The translations under genes and the position numbers were made by a program. From contig NZ_JAFCNB010000002.1 of the NCBI RefSeq assembly GCF_017896165.1, positions 558,001-622,000 on the forward strand: a stretch of 64,000 nt of DNA. The letters run 5' to 3'. The DNA comes from Microbispora oryzae. Its GTDB lineage: Bacteria; Actinomycetota; Actinomycetes; Streptosporangiales; Streptosporangiaceae. The notes under the pieces were generated by a model. The model was not told the origin of the DNA, ran no database searches, and was given only the letters and a program-made list of their open reading frames with translations. Positions 26,711 to 35,874 of this stretch are shown here, one piece after another. Position 1 is the first letter of the stretch. Each line of letters opens with the position of its first letter.

Positions 26711-28485
26711 TGACGGCTCCTGGGGGAGGGATCCGAATCGGGATCAGCGGAATCTGCAGCGGAATCTGTGGAGGAATCTTCGGAGGAATCGGAAGACGAG
26801 GGGGCCGTGGGAGCGGCCGGTTCGGCGGCGTCCGCGGCGGGAGTATCGGAGTCGGCGGCCTGAGCGGGGGCCTCCTCGGTGGAGGCGTCCTCGGCAGGGG
26901 TGGCGGATGCGGGAGCGTCCTCGGCGGGGGCTCCGGAGCCGGAGTGGTCCGAAGGGGCCGCGGACACCATCACCAGGTCGAGGACGCGGTGCTCGTCGAG
27001 CTCGCCGGCGGCGGCCTGGTGGACCATGCGGCCCTCCCGGATGACGAGCACCCGGTCGGCGAGGCCGAGGACCTCGGGCACCTCGCTGGACACCAGCAGC
27101 ACGCCCACACCCTCGTCGGCCATCCGGCGGACCAGCGCGTACAACTCCGCGCGGGCCCCCACATCGACACCACGGGTCGGCTCGTCGAGCAGCAGCAACC
27201 GGCGACCCTCGACCAGCCACCGGCCGATCACGGCCTTCTGCTGGTTACCGCCCGACAACGTGCGGATGGCCCGGCGCGGATCCGGCGGCCGGATACCCAG
27301 CGCCTCCACCAGCCGCTGCGCCTCCGCCGCCTCCTTACGCCGATCCAGCCACCCACCCCGCGAATACCGGCCCAAACTCGCCAGCGTGATATTGCGGCCC
27401 ACACTCTCGTCCAGCAGCAACGCCTGCGCCTTGCGCTCCTCGGGAGCCAGACCCATACCCAGCCGCACCGCACGGCTCGTACTACCCAGCCGCACCTGCC
27501 GCCCGTCCAGCACCACCCGGCCACTGGCCCGCCGCGCACCGTAGATCGCCTCGATGATCTCCGACCGGCCCGAGCCCACCAGACCCGCCAGCCCGACGAT
27601 CTCCCCCGCACGCACACTGAAGGAGATGTCATGACAACGCCCCGGCACCGACAGGTTCTCCACCCGCAGCACCTCAGCCCGATCATCCCCGCCATCCCCA
27701 CCGGCCTGACCGGCCGACGACTCCGGGCGCGGCGGGAAGACGTACTCCACGTTGCGGCCCGTCATCAACGCCACGATCGCCGACGTCGAGGTCTCCCGCG
27801 CCGGCAGCCCCACCGCCACCGTACGACCGTCCTTCAACACGGTGACCCGATCACCGATCTCCCGGATCTCCTCCATCCGATGGGAGATGTAGACCACCGC
27901 GACCCCATGCGAGGTCAGATCCCGGATCACCCGGAACAGATTCGCCACCTCGTCATGAGCCAGCGCCGCCGACGGCTCATCCATGATGATCAACCGGGCC
28001 TCGTGCGACAACGCCCGCGCCATACTCACGATCTGCTTGTGCGCCGGCGCCAGCCGCCCCACCTCGGTACCCGGCCGGATCTCACCGTGACCCAGCCGCT
28101 CCATCAACCCGGCCGTCGCCCGATGCGCCTGCGACCGCCGGGAGAACCCCAGCGACGCCAGCTCATGACCCAAGAAGATGTTGTCGGCCACACTCAACCC
28201 GTCGACCAGGTCGAGCTCCTGATAAATGGTCGCGATCCCCCGGGCCATCGCCGCCGTCGGGGTCGTCAGCCGAACGGCCTCCCCATCGAGCAGGATCTCC
28301 CCCGCATCGGGCTCCTGCGCCCCCGAAAGAATCTTGATAAGCGTGGACTTCCCGGCGCCGTTCTGGCCCAGCAGGCAGTGCACCTCGCCGGCCCTGACCT
28401 CGAGATCCACACCATCGAGGGCCCGGACGCCCGGGAACTGCTTGACGATCCCCCGCATCCGCAGCAGGGGACGTTCCTCGTCCAT
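26707..28485 (-). CDS. Sugar ABC transporter tandem ATP-binding protein (RbsA type)
   Basis: A 592-aa protein with two nucleotide-binding domains. The first has Walker A GQNGAGKSTLIKIL and an atypical signature region. The second has a divergent Walker A (GLVGSGRSEII) and the signature LSGGNQQKAVIGRWL. RbsA proteins are normally about 500 aa. Here a Ser/Asp/Ala/Pro-rich acidic tail of roughly 75-80 residues follows the second domain, ending SPRSRQ, and is probably disordered. It lies 9 bp after the ROK regulator gene and overlaps the permease gene. Confidence 0.93.
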   Translation of the reverse strand: MDEERPLLRMRGIVKQFPGVRALDGVDLEVRAGEVHCLLGQNGAGKSTLIKILSGAQEPDAGEILLDGEAVRLTTPTAAMARGIATIYQELDLVDGLSVADNIFLGHELASLGFSRRSQAHRATAGLMERLGHGEIRPGTEVGRLAPAHKQIVSMARALSHEARLIIMDEPSAALAHDEVANLFRVIRDLTSHGVAVVYISHRMEEIREIGDRVTVLKDGRTVAVGLPARETSTSAIVALMTGRNVEYVFPPRPESSAGQAGGDGGDDRAEVLRVENLSVPGRCHDISFSVRAGEIVGLAGLVGSGRSEIIEAIYGARRASGRVVLDGRQVRLGSTSRAVRLGMGLAPEERKAQALLLDESVGRNITLASLGRYSRGGWLDRRKEAAEAQRLVEALGIRPPDPRRAIRTLSGGNQQKAVIGRWLVEGRRLLLLDEPTRGVDVGARAELYALVRRMADEGVGVLLVSSEVPEVLGLADRVLVIREGRMVHQAAAGELDEHRVLDLVMVSAAPSDHSGSGAPAEDAPASATPAEDASTEEAPAQAADSDTPAADAAEPAAPTAPSSSDSSEDSSTDSAADSADPDSDPSPRSRQ

Positions 28486-28494
28486 AAGGGTCTC

Positions 28495-29682
28495 CTAGGT
28501 GGCGGAGTAGACGTGGTCGCTGACGAGCCTGGCCGCGCCGAGGACACCGGCGGTGTCCCCGAGCTCGGACAGGACAATGGGCAGGTTTCCCGTGGCCAGC
28601 GGCAGGGACCTGCGATAGACGACGCTCCTGATCTCCGCCAGCAGCACGTGGCCAAGCCTGGCCACGCCACCGGCGATGATCACGAGTCCGGGGTTGAAGA
28701 AGCTGACCAGGCTGGCCAGCACCTGGCCGATCCTGCGACCGGCGTCCCTGATGAGCCCGATCGCGCCGGGGTCGCCCTGCGCCGCCGCCGCGCCCACGTC
28801 CTCTCCAGTGAGAACGCCCGCCTCGGCGAGCCGCTCGGCCAGGTAGGGCGACTCGCCCGCCCGCGCGACGGCGACCGCCTCCCGGGCGATGGCCGGGCCA
28901 CCGGAGTACGCCTCAAGACAGCCGGAGTTGCCACACGCGCAGACCGGTCCGTAATCGTCGACCCGGATGTGCCCGATGTCTCCGGCGCTGCCCGACACAC
29001 CCCGGTAGACCGCGCCGCCGACGACGATGCCGCAGCCGATCCCGGTGCCGAGCTTCAGGAGCAGGAAGTCGTCCACGCTCCGGGCAAGCCCGGAGTGCGA
29101 CTCGCCCAGGGCCATGATGTTGACGTCGTTGTCGACCATCGCGGGGCAGCCGAACTCGCGGCTCATGGCGTCCCGCACGGGGTAGCGGTCCCAGCCGGGC
29201 ATGATCGGCGGCACGACCGGCACTCCTTCGGCGAAGCTCACCGGCCCGGGGAGCCCGACGCCCACGCCGTTCAACTGGGTGAAGAGCCCGTCGTGCTGGA
29301 GTTTTCCGACCAGCTCGACGGCCTGGCCCAGCACGGCGGCCGGCCCCTTGCGGATGTCGCACCGCTCGCTCAGGTGCCCGAGCACCTCCATCTCGCCGTT
29401 GGTGACGGCGGCGTCGATGGAGGTCGCGCCGATGTCGACCCCGGCGAACCTGGTGTCCGACGAGAGCCGCACCCGGCTCGACCGCCTGCCGCCCCGGGAG
29501 GCGGCCAGCCCGTCGAGTTCGGCGAGCCCGAGCTCGACCAGGCGGTCGAGCTCCAAGTTGAGCTTCGACCTCGACAGGTCGACCACGTCACCCAGCTCGG
29601 CGCGGGAACGGCCGCCGTCACGCAGCAGCCGTAACAGCCTGGCCTGGTGGTGGTTCTCCGGCCGTATGGTCGTCCGCTTCAC
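28495..29682 (-). CDS. ROK-family transcriptional regulator
   Basis: A 395-aa repressor of the NagC/XylR type. An N-terminal winged helix (HHQARLLRLLRDGGRSRAEL) is followed by a sugar-kinase-like domain with FAGVDIGATSIDAAVT, LGTGIGCGIVVGG and the zinc motif CACGNSGCLEAYSGG. It probably senses a sugar or sugar phosphate of the pathway. The GTG at 29682 follows GGAGGGG. It is the first gene of the ABC operon, so it is expected to be autoregulated, and it faces the HAD/GH65 pair across a 206-bp divergent region. Confidence 0.9.
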   Translation of the reverse strand: MKRTTIRPENHHQARLLRLLRDGGRSRAELGDVVDLSRSKLNLELDRLVELGLAELDGLAASRGGRRSSRVRLSSDTRFAGVDIGATSIDAAVTNGEMEVLGHLSERCDIRKGPAAVLGQAVELVGKLQHDGLFTQLNGVGVGLPGPVSFAEGVPVVPPIMPGWDRYPVRDAMSREFGCPAMVDNDVNIMALGESHSGLARSVDDFLLLKLGTGIGCGIVVGGAVYRGVSGSAGDIGHIRVDDYGPVCACGNSGCLEAYSGGPAIAREAVAVARAGESPYLAERLAEAGVLTGEDVGAAAAQGDPGAIGLIRDAGRRIGQVLASLVSFFNPGLVIIAGGVARLGHVLLAEIRSVVYRRSLPLATGNLPIVLSELGDTAGVLGAARLVSDHVYSAT

Positions 29683-29797
29683 TACCCCTCCGGATCGAGG
29701 CTCACGGTGGCCGTGCGCCGATGTGATCGCCGTAATTGGCGTGAACGTACCTCTCCTCCGCCACGCAGCGGAAGAGCTTTTATCGAGATGATGCAAT

Positions 29798-29819
29798 CTT
29801 TCGCTTAAATCAACAAAAG
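29798..29819. promoter_or_regulatory. Candidate ROK operator (imperfect dyad)
   Basis: An AT-rich 22-bp element with ends CTTT and AAAG and 7 of 11 symmetric base pairs, centred on TTAAAT. It stands out in a GC-rich divergent promoter region between the ROK gene and the HAD/GH65 operon. Confidence 0.55.
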
Positions 29820-29888
29820 TCGGGATTGCTGGTTGAGGCTGTCCGCGCGGGTACAGGAGACAGACAGGGACGAGCCGGGGGAGGGCGC

Positions 29889-30632
29889 ATGCTGGGACTG
29901 CCCGACGGCGTGCGGGGGTGCCTGTTCGACATGGACGGCGTGCTGACCCGCACGGCGACGGTCCACGCGACGGCGTGGAAGGAGATGTTCGACGCCTTCC
30001 TGCGCGAGCGGGCGCGGCGGGAGGGGACCGCGTTCGTCCCCTTCGACAAGGAGGCCGACTACGAGCGCTACGTCGACGGCAAACGGCGGCTCGACGGCAC
30101 CCGGGGCTTCCTGGCCGCCCGCGGCATCGAGCTCCCCGAGGGAGGTCCGGCCGACCCGCCGGACGCCGAGACCGTCTACGGCCTGAGTAACCGCAAGAAC
30201 GACCTCGTCCGCACCATCCTCGACCGGGACGGCGTCGAGGTCTACCCGGGATCGCTCCGCTATCTGCGCGCGGCCCGCGACGCGGGGATGCGCCGGGCCG
30301 TGGTGTCCTCCAGCGCCAACACCGAGCGCGTGCTGGCCGCCGCGGGTCTGGGCGATCTCATTGAGGCGCGGATCGACGGGGCGGTGGCCCAGCGGCGCGA
30401 CCTGCCGGGCAAACCGGCGCCCGACATGTACCTCGCCGGCGCCGACGCCCTCGGACTCAAGCCGGACGAGGCGGCGGTCTTCGAGGACGCGCAGGCGGGC
30501 GTCGCGGCGGGCCGCGCCGGCGGCTTCGCGTGCGTGGTCGGCGTCGACCGCCTGGGACAGGCGGACGCGCTGCGCGCCAACGGCGCCGACGTCGTCGTCA
30601 CCGACCTCGCCGAACTGCTGGACCGGCCATGA
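29889..30632 (+). CDS. HAD-family hydrolase, beta-phosphoglucomutase type
   Basis: A 247-aa HAD protein with nucleophile Asp in [20 protein letters not shown], then [17 protein letters not shown] and the metal-binding [15 protein letters not shown]. The cap segment [20 protein letters not shown] is typical of actinobacterial beta-phosphoglucomutases that act with GH65 enzymes. It would convert beta-glucose 1-phosphate to glucose 6-phosphate. The ATG at 29889 follows a GGGGGAGGG site. Its stop overlaps the start of the phosphorylase gene by 4 bp. Confidence 0.9.
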   Translation: MLGLPDGVRGCLFDMDGVLTRTATVHATAWKEMFDAFLRERARREGTAFVPFDKEADYERYVDGKRRLDGTRGFLAARGIELPEGGPADPPDAETVYGLSNRKNDLVRTILDRDGVEVYPGSLRYLRAARDAGMRRAVVSSSANTERVLAAAGLGDLIEARIDGAVAQRRDLPGKPAPDMYLAGADALGLKPDEAAVFEDAQAGVAAGRAGGFACVVGVDRLGQADALRANGADVVVTDLAELLDRP

Positions 30633-32989
30633 TCCGGCACCCCGCCTTCATCGTGGAGCCGTGGGCGGTGCGCGAGTGCCGCCTGCACACGGACGTGCTG
30701 GCCCAGACGGAGTCGGTCTTCGCTCTGTCGAACGGCCACATCGGCCTGCGCGGCAACCTCGACGAGGGGGAGCCGCACGGGCTGCCGGGCACCTACCTCA
30801 ACTCGGTCTACGAACTGCGCCCACTCCCCTACGCCGAGGCCGGTTACGGCTATCCCGAGTCCGGACAGACCGTGGTCAACGTGACGAACGGCAAGGTGAT
30901 CCGCCTGCTGGTGGACGACGAGCCGTTCGACGTGCGGTACGGCACGCTGCACCATCACGAACGGGTCCTCGACCTGCGGGAGGGCACCCTCGTCCGCAAG
31001 GTCGGCTGGACGTCGCCCGCGGGCGCCGACGTCCACATCACCTCCACCCGGATGGTCTCGTTCACCCACCGGGCGGTCGCCGCGATCAGCTACGAGGTGC
31101 GGGCCGTCGACCGTGCCCTCAACGTCGTCGTGCAGTCGGAGCTCGTCGCCAACGAGACCGTGCCGCGCCCGGGCGACGACCCCAGGGCCGCCGCGGCCCT
31201 GGAGGCGCCGCTCCTCCTGGAGGAGAACCTCATCGCGCGCGACGGCGTGGCCGTGATGGTCCACCGCACCCGCGCCAGCGGCCTGCGGGTGGCCGCCGCG
31301 ATGCGGCACGAGATCGACGGGCCGGCGAACACCAGCGTCGAGCCGAGCGGCGGCGGCGACGTGAACCGGGTCACCGTCGCGACCCGCCTGGAGCGCGGGC
31401 ACTCACTGCGCCTGATCAAGTTCTTCGCGTACGGCTGGTCGGCCCAGCGCTCCCGCCCCGCCATGCACGACCAGGTGGTGGCCGCGCTGGCGGCGGCCCG
31501 GCTCACCGGCTGGGACGGTCTGCGCGCCGAGCAGCGGCGCTACCTCGACGACTTCTGGGCGGGGGCCGACGTCGAGGTCGAGGGCGACACGGAGGTGCAG
31601 CAGGCCGTGCGATTCGGGCTGTTCCACCTGCTCCAGGCGGGCGCGCGGCTGGAGCGGCGGCCCATCGCAGGCAAGGGCCTCACCGGCTCCGGCTACGACG
31701 GCCACGCGTTCTGGGACACCGAGACCTTCGTACTCCCCGTGCTCACCTACACCCACTGCCGGGCGGCGGCGGACGCCCTGGCCTGGCGTGCGTCGATCCT
31801 GCCGCTCGCCGAGCGGCGGGCCGCCCAGCTCGGGTTCGAGGGGGCCGCCTTCCCCTGGCGCACCATCAACGGCGAGGAGTGTTCGGGCTACTGGCCCGCA
31901 GGGACGGCCGCCGTCCACATCAACGCCGACATCGCCGACGCCGTGGTCCGGTACGTGGACGCCAGCGAGGACGAGGAGTTCGAACGCGAGAGCGGTGTGC
32001 CGCTGCTCGTCTCGACCGCCCGGCTGTGGTGCGCGATCGGTCACCACGACGTCGAAGGGCGGTTCCGCATCGACGGGGTGACCGGCCCCGACGAGTACAG
32101 CGCGGTGGCCGACAACAACGTCTACACGAACATCATGGCCCGTAGGAACATGCGCGCGGCCGTCGACGTCTGCCTCCGTCATCAGGACCGGGCCGAGCAG
32201 CTCGGCGTCACGCTGGAGGAGGTCGCCACGTGGCGCGACGCGGCGGCCGCCATGTTCATCCCGTACGACGAGCGCCTCGGGGTGCACCCGCAGAGCGAGG
32301 GCTTCACCCGTCACGCCGTGTGGGACTTCGCCGGGACCAAGCCCGAGCAGTACCCGCTGCTGCTCCACTTCCCGTACTTCGATCTCTACCGGAAGCAGGT
32401 GGTGAAGCAGGCCGACCTCGTGCTCGCCCTCCACATGTGCGGCGACTCGTTCACCGCGGAGGAGAAGGCCCGCGATTTCGCCTACTACGAGGCGCTGACC
32501 GTGCGCGACTCGTCGCTGTCGGCCTGCACCCAGGCCGTGCTCGCCGCCGAGGTCGGGCAGCTGGAGCTCGCCCACGCCTACCTGGGCGAGGCGGCCCTCA
32601 TGGACCTGCGCGACCTGGAGCACAACACTCGCGACGGGGTCCACATGGCCTCGCTGGCCGGGGCGTGGACCGGGCTCGTCGCCGGGTTCGGCGGGATGCG
32701 CTCCGGGCGGGGCCGGATGTGCTTCGCGCCCCGCCTCCCGTCGGCCATCACCCGGCTCGCGTTCCGCCTGCGCTACCGAGGGCGGCTGCTGCGGGTCGAG
32801 GTCACGCCCGGCACCGCGACGTACGAGCTGCTGGAAGGGCCGCCCATCACGGTGGACCATCACGGAGGCGAGGTCACGGTGGGGCGCCGGGCGGTGACCC
32901 GTCCCATCCCGCCGAACCCGTTCCCCCACCTGGAGGTCCACCAGCCGGTGGGCCGGGAGCCCGCACCGCGCCGCCCCCTGACGGCCTGA
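30629..32989 (+). CDS. Glycoside hydrolase family 65 protein (disaccharide phosphorylase type)
   Basis: A 786-aa GH65 enzyme of the maltose/trehalose/kojibiose phosphorylase class, which splits an alpha-glucobiose with phosphate to beta-glucose 1-phosphate plus glucose. The N-terminal beta-sandwich begins [20 protein letters not shown]. The helical barrel contains [15 protein letters not shown] and the catalytic acid Glu in [19 protein letters not shown], then [18 protein letters not shown]. No signal peptide is seen, so it is cytoplasmic. The ATGA overlap with the phosphoglucomutase gene strongly supports a phosphorolytic pathway. Trehalose, maltose or kojibiose specificity cannot be settled by eye. 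Confidence 0.93.
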   Translation: MIRHPAFIVEPWAVRECRLHTDVLAQTESVFALSNGHIGLRGNLDEGEPHGLPGTYLNSVYELRPLPYAEAGYGYPESGQTVVNVTNGKVIRLLVDDEPFDVRYGTLHHHERVLDLREGTLVRKVGWTSPAGADVHITSTRMVSFTHRAVAAISYEVRAVDRALNVVVQSELVANETVPRPGDDPRAAAALEAPLLLEENLIARDGVAVMVHRTRASGLRVAAAMRHEIDGPANTSVEPSGGGDVNRVTVATRLERGHSLRLIKFFAYGWSAQRSRPAMHDQVVAALAAARLTGWDGLRAEQRRYLDDFWAGADVEVEGDTEVQQAVRFGLFHLLQAGARLERRPIAGKGLTGSGYDGHAFWDTETFVLPVLTYTHCRAAADALAWRASILPLAERRAAQLGFEGAAFPWRTINGEECSGYWPAGTAAVHINADIADAVVRYVDASEDEEFERESGVPLLVSTARLWCAIGHHDVEGRFRIDGVTGPDEYSAVADNNVYTNIMARRNMRAAVDVCLRHQDRAEQLGVTLEEVATWRDAAAAMFIPYDERLGVHPQSEGFTRHAVWDFAGTKPEQYPLLLHFPYFDLYRKQVVKQADLVLALHMCGDSFTAEEKARDFAYYEALTVRDSSLSACTQAVLAAEVGQLELAHAYLGEAALMDLRDLEHNTRDGVHMASLAGAWTGLVAGFGGMRSGRGRMCFAPRLPSAITRLAFRLRYRGRLLRVEVTPGTATYELLEGPPITVDHHGGEVTVGRRAVTRPIPPNPFPHLEVHQPVGREPAPRRPLTA

Positions 32990-33025
32990 CCGTTTCGGGC
33001 AGCCGCGATCAAGCCACCGGCGTGA

Positions 33026-33625
33026 TCAGACGGGCACTCCCTCACGGACGGGCAGCTGCGGCACCACCTGGGCGGCCCAGCTCGACACCACGTCGTCGAG
33101 GTCGGGAATGCGGGACTCGAGAACGACGAGCCCCGGGGTCGGGACGATCGCCCCCAGCTCGACCAGCAGCGGGCGCAGGTGGACCTCGACGGCCAGCGAG
33201 TGCTGGGGATCGCCCATCACCAGCAGCGGCAGCGCCGCCTTCCCCGCGAGCCCCCGGTGCGGCAGCCGATCGAGGAACGCCTTCAGCAGGCCGGTGTAGG
33301 TGCCCTTGTAGGTGGGGCTCGCCACCACCAGGACGTCGGCGTCGAGGACCAGGTCGAGCGCCGCCTCCACGGCCGCGGACGGCTCAGGTGTGAAGACCTG
33401 GCCGGCCAGACCCGAGAGATCGATCACGTCGATCAGGCTCGAACCGCCGCCATCGCCTCTCACCGGGGCACCCGGCCCCGCGGTCTCCGCCACGGCGACC
33501 CCCGCCACCACGCCCGAGGCCGGCCGGGCGGCCAGCGCCCTGGCCACCTCCTCCGCCGCCCGCACCGCCACGGCGAGTGTCCGCGATCCGCCTCTCGGGT
33601 TGCCGACCAGTGTCACGATGCTCAT
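33026..33625 (-). CDS. NAD(P)H-dependent FMN reductase (SsuE-like)
   Basis: A 199-aa flavodoxin-like protein. The N-terminal phosphate loop is VGNPRGGSRTLAVAV, followed by a central VLVVASPTYKGTYTGLLKAF strand-loop and LPLLVMGDPQHSLAVE. This family reduces FMN for partner monooxygenases or acts on quinones. The ATG at 33625 is chosen because family members start immediately before this strand; an in-frame ATG at 33664 is also possible. It is convergent with the GH65 gene. Its substrate or partner is unknown. Confidence 0.87.
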   Translation of the reverse strand: MSIVTLVGNPRGGSRTLAVAVRAAEEVARALAARPASGVVAGVAVAETAGPGAPVRGDGGGSSLIDVIDLSGLAGQVFTPEPSAAVEAALDLVLDADVLVVASPTYKGTYTGLLKAFLDRLPHRGLAGKAALPLLVMGDPQHSLAVEVHLRPLLVELGAIVPTPGLVVLESRIPDLDDVVSSWAAQVVPQLPVREGVPV

Positions 33626-33671
33626 GCCGTCGACGCTAGGGGCCCGATCGGCAATAGTCAACATTTCCTAC

Positions 33672-35048
33672 TCATTTTACAGCAATCACTGCGACGGGAT
33701 CGGCCACCCGCTCGGCCCGCGGGGAGGGCAGCCGGACGAACAGCAGCGTGAAGGCGAGCCCGACGACGGCGGTCACCGCCCAGACAGGCCCGAGGCCCAC
33801 GACGCCCGCCAGCGGCACCAGGACGAACGAGGACAGCGCGCCGCCGAACTGGAGCTGGAGCGAGTCCACCGACATCACGGTCGCCCGCTGGGCCGAGGAC
33901 ACCCGGCGGTGCACCAGCTCCGAACGGAACAGCGAGACCACCGCCAGGGCGGCGAAGAGCACGATGTACGCGCCCGCGGCGGCGGCGATCCCGGCCCAGC
34001 CGGGCAGCGCCACGGACGCGGCGAGAGCCCCGACCGCCACCGAGACCACGACGCATCCCAGGATCGCGGCCCGCACCGAGCCCCCCACCCGTCTGGCGAC
34101 GGCCGGAGCGAGCGAACTGCCCAGGGCGTTGGCGACGAAGCCGACGGCCGTCACCACGGCGTAGGCGGTGCTCCCGGTCTGCGGGCTGCCGGTGAGATCG
34201 GCCAGCCGGCCGGGCGTCAGCAGTTCGATCGTGTTGAGCGTCACCCCGGCTCCGGCGGCGATCAGGAGCAGCCGCCCCAGCCCCCGGTCGGTCAGCCCCA
34301 GTTTGATCCCGTCCACGATCGTCAGCGGCACGCCGCGCAGCACCTCGCCGAAGCGGCCCCCGCGCCGTACCCCGCCACCGGCCGTCGTGGGCGCTCCCCC
34401 GGCACTCGCTGACGGATCCCGCATCAGGACGAGCACGGCCGCCAACTGCACCACCGCCGTCCCCGTCGCGGCCCAGACCGGCACGGCCAGGGCGTCCGCG
34501 GCCGAGAGACGCGAGACGAGAGGAAGCAGCGGAAGGGCGCCGCCGGCCAGGGTTCCCACAGCCAGGGCGACGGACCCCGCGACGTCCCCGGCGGCGAGGC
34601 CGGGCTTGAGGTCGGCGGACACGCCCTCCTCAGCGTGCAGCGCGTCCACGTACCAGGCCTGGGCAGGCCCGCTGGACAGCGCCCTCGACACCCCCTTCAG
34701 CGCGGACGACAGGAAGAACATCCAGACGGTCCCGGCGGTCGCCATCAGGGCCAGCCCCAGCACGCCGACCACCGCGGACGCGGCGAGCACGGCCCGGCGG
34801 CTCAGCACGTCGGCCAGACCGCCGGTGGGGAGTTCGAGCACCACGATGGTGACGGCGTACGCCGCGGAGACCAGGCCGATCTCGCCGACGCCGAGCCCGC
34901 GCGCGGCCATCAGCAACACCATGGGAGCCAGGTAGAGGCCCGTGGGCAGCCAGGTGAGGAACTCAATGATCGCGTAGCGCCTCAGCGGTCCCCTCGCCCG
35001 CCGCGGACGGGGCCGTCCAGAGAACGGATGACCCACGGCCTCACTCAT
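33672..35048 (-). CDS. MFS transporter
   Basis: A 458-aa major facilitator protein with about twelve hydrophobic segments. It begins near YAIIEFLTWLPTGLYLAPMV and has ELPTGGLADVLSRRAVLAAS, an A-like motif after TM2. It resembles small-molecule exporters that are paired with a regulator. Its first 8 bp overlap the end of the ArsR-type gene, so the two are coupled. The substrate is not predictable from the sequence. Confidence 0.88.
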   Translation of the reverse strand: MSEAVGHPFSGRPRPRRARGPLRRYAIIEFLTWLPTGLYLAPMVLLMAARGLGVGEIGLVSAAYAVTIVVLELPTGGLADVLSRRAVLAASAVVGVLGLALMATAGTVWMFFLSSALKGVSRALSSGPAQAWYVDALHAEEGVSADLKPGLAAGDVAGSVALAVGTLAGGALPLLPLVSRLSAADALAVPVWAATGTAVVQLAAVLVLMRDPSASAGGAPTTAGGGVRRGGRFGEVLRGVPLTIVDGIKLGLTDRGLGRLLLIAAGAGVTLNTIELLTPGRLADLTGSPQTGSTAYAVVTAVGFVANALGSSLAPAVARRVGGSVRAAILGCVVVSVAVGALAASVALPGWAGIAAAAGAYIVLFAALAVVSLFRSELVHRRVSSAQRATVMSVDSLQLQFGGALSSFVLVPLAGVVGLGPVWAVTAVVGLAFTLLFVRLPSPRAERVADPVAVIAVK

Positions 35049-35664
35049 CCCCGGCCCCCTGCGCGTACCCCGGCTCGGCCGGCGCCGACGGCGGGGGCGG
35101 ACCGGGGCGCCGCGGGTGAGCCGCCACGAAGACGGACACCTGCTCCGCGTCCGGGGCGCCCCTGTCACGCGCGGCCGCCTCCCGCAGCATGGCGTGCAGG
35201 CGATCCCCCAGCTCGGCCAGGGACGACGGGCGCAGCCGGACGACCTCGTCCGACACTCCCGCGGCCTCGATCCAGTCGGCGCCCCAGGAGTCACGGTCGC
35301 GCTCGAATGCCTCGACGTCGGTGACCAGAACCTCGATCTGACGCCGGGACAGGAAGGCCACCGCCTCCCGGCCCTCGGGCGTCGCGGCCATCTCGGCGTT
35401 GTTCCACAGGGTCAGGCGGTGGATCGACCGCCAGCGGCGTTCGCGCCGGTCACGCCGGTCCTCGGCCTCGGCCACGAATCCGTACCTGGCCAGCTGACGC
35501 AGGTGATAGCTGGTCGAGCCGGAGCTCTCCCCGAAACGTTCGGCCAGCTCGCTGGCCGTCGCCGGGCCGTCGTTCCGCAGCGCTCCGAGCAGGCGCACCC
35601 GCAACGGGTGCGCCACCGCCTTGAGCGTGCGCGGATCGCTCACATGGAAGACCTCGCCGTCCAC
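35041..35664 (-). CDS. ArsR-type winged-helix transcriptional regulator
   Basis: A 207-aa protein with an N-terminal winged helix: VSDPRTLKAVAHPLRVRLLG, then TASELAERFGESSGSTSYHL and RQLARYGFVAEAEDR. The C-terminal part is helical and ends in a Pro-rich tail; no metal-binding Cys cluster is present, so it is not a metal sensor of the classical type. The GTG at 35664 follows GGAGGTGATC. It precedes and overlaps the MFS gene, so it probably controls that transporter. A perfect dyad lies just upstream of its start. Confidence 0.88.
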   Translation of the reverse strand: MDGEVFHVSDPRTLKAVAHPLRVRLLGALRNDGPATASELAERFGESSGSTSYHLRQLARYGFVAEAEDRRDRRERRWRSIHRLTLWNNAEMAATPEGREAVAFLSRRQIEVLVTDVEAFERDRDSWGADWIEAAGVSDEVVRLRPSSLAELGDRLHAMLREAAARDRGAPDAEQVSVFVAAHPRRPGPPPPSAPAEPGYAQGAGDE

Positions 35665-35700
35665 GTCCGATCACCTCCAGTCCCATGGACCGTAACATTA

Positions 35701-35714
35701 CAAAGACATCTTTG
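35701..35714. promoter_or_regulatory. Dyad operator candidate for the ArsR/MFS operon
   Basis: CAAAGACATCTTTG is a perfect 6-bp inverted repeat with a 2-bp spacer, about 37 bp upstream of the regulator start and AT-rich relative to its surroundings. Confidence 0.6.
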
Positions 35715-35843
35715 CAAAAGCCTCTTGGGGAAATGAAACTTTCGCGCCACCCGGACCTCGACCTGCCGGTCAGCGCCGCCGCGGACCGCCTGATCGTTGA
35801 CGGCGGCCGAGAACCGTGGGAACGATCGAGGCGCTCACCATCT

Positions 35844-35857
35844 TGGGAGCGCTCCCA
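35844..35857. promoter_or_regulatory. CebR box
   Basis: TGGGAGCGCTCCCA is identical to the 14-bp palindrome bound by the cellobiose/cellotriose-responsive repressor CebR in streptomycetes. It ends 17 bp before the GH9 start codon, where binding would block transcription. Confidence 0.9.
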
Positions 35858-35874
35858 CGCATACGAGGACACCC

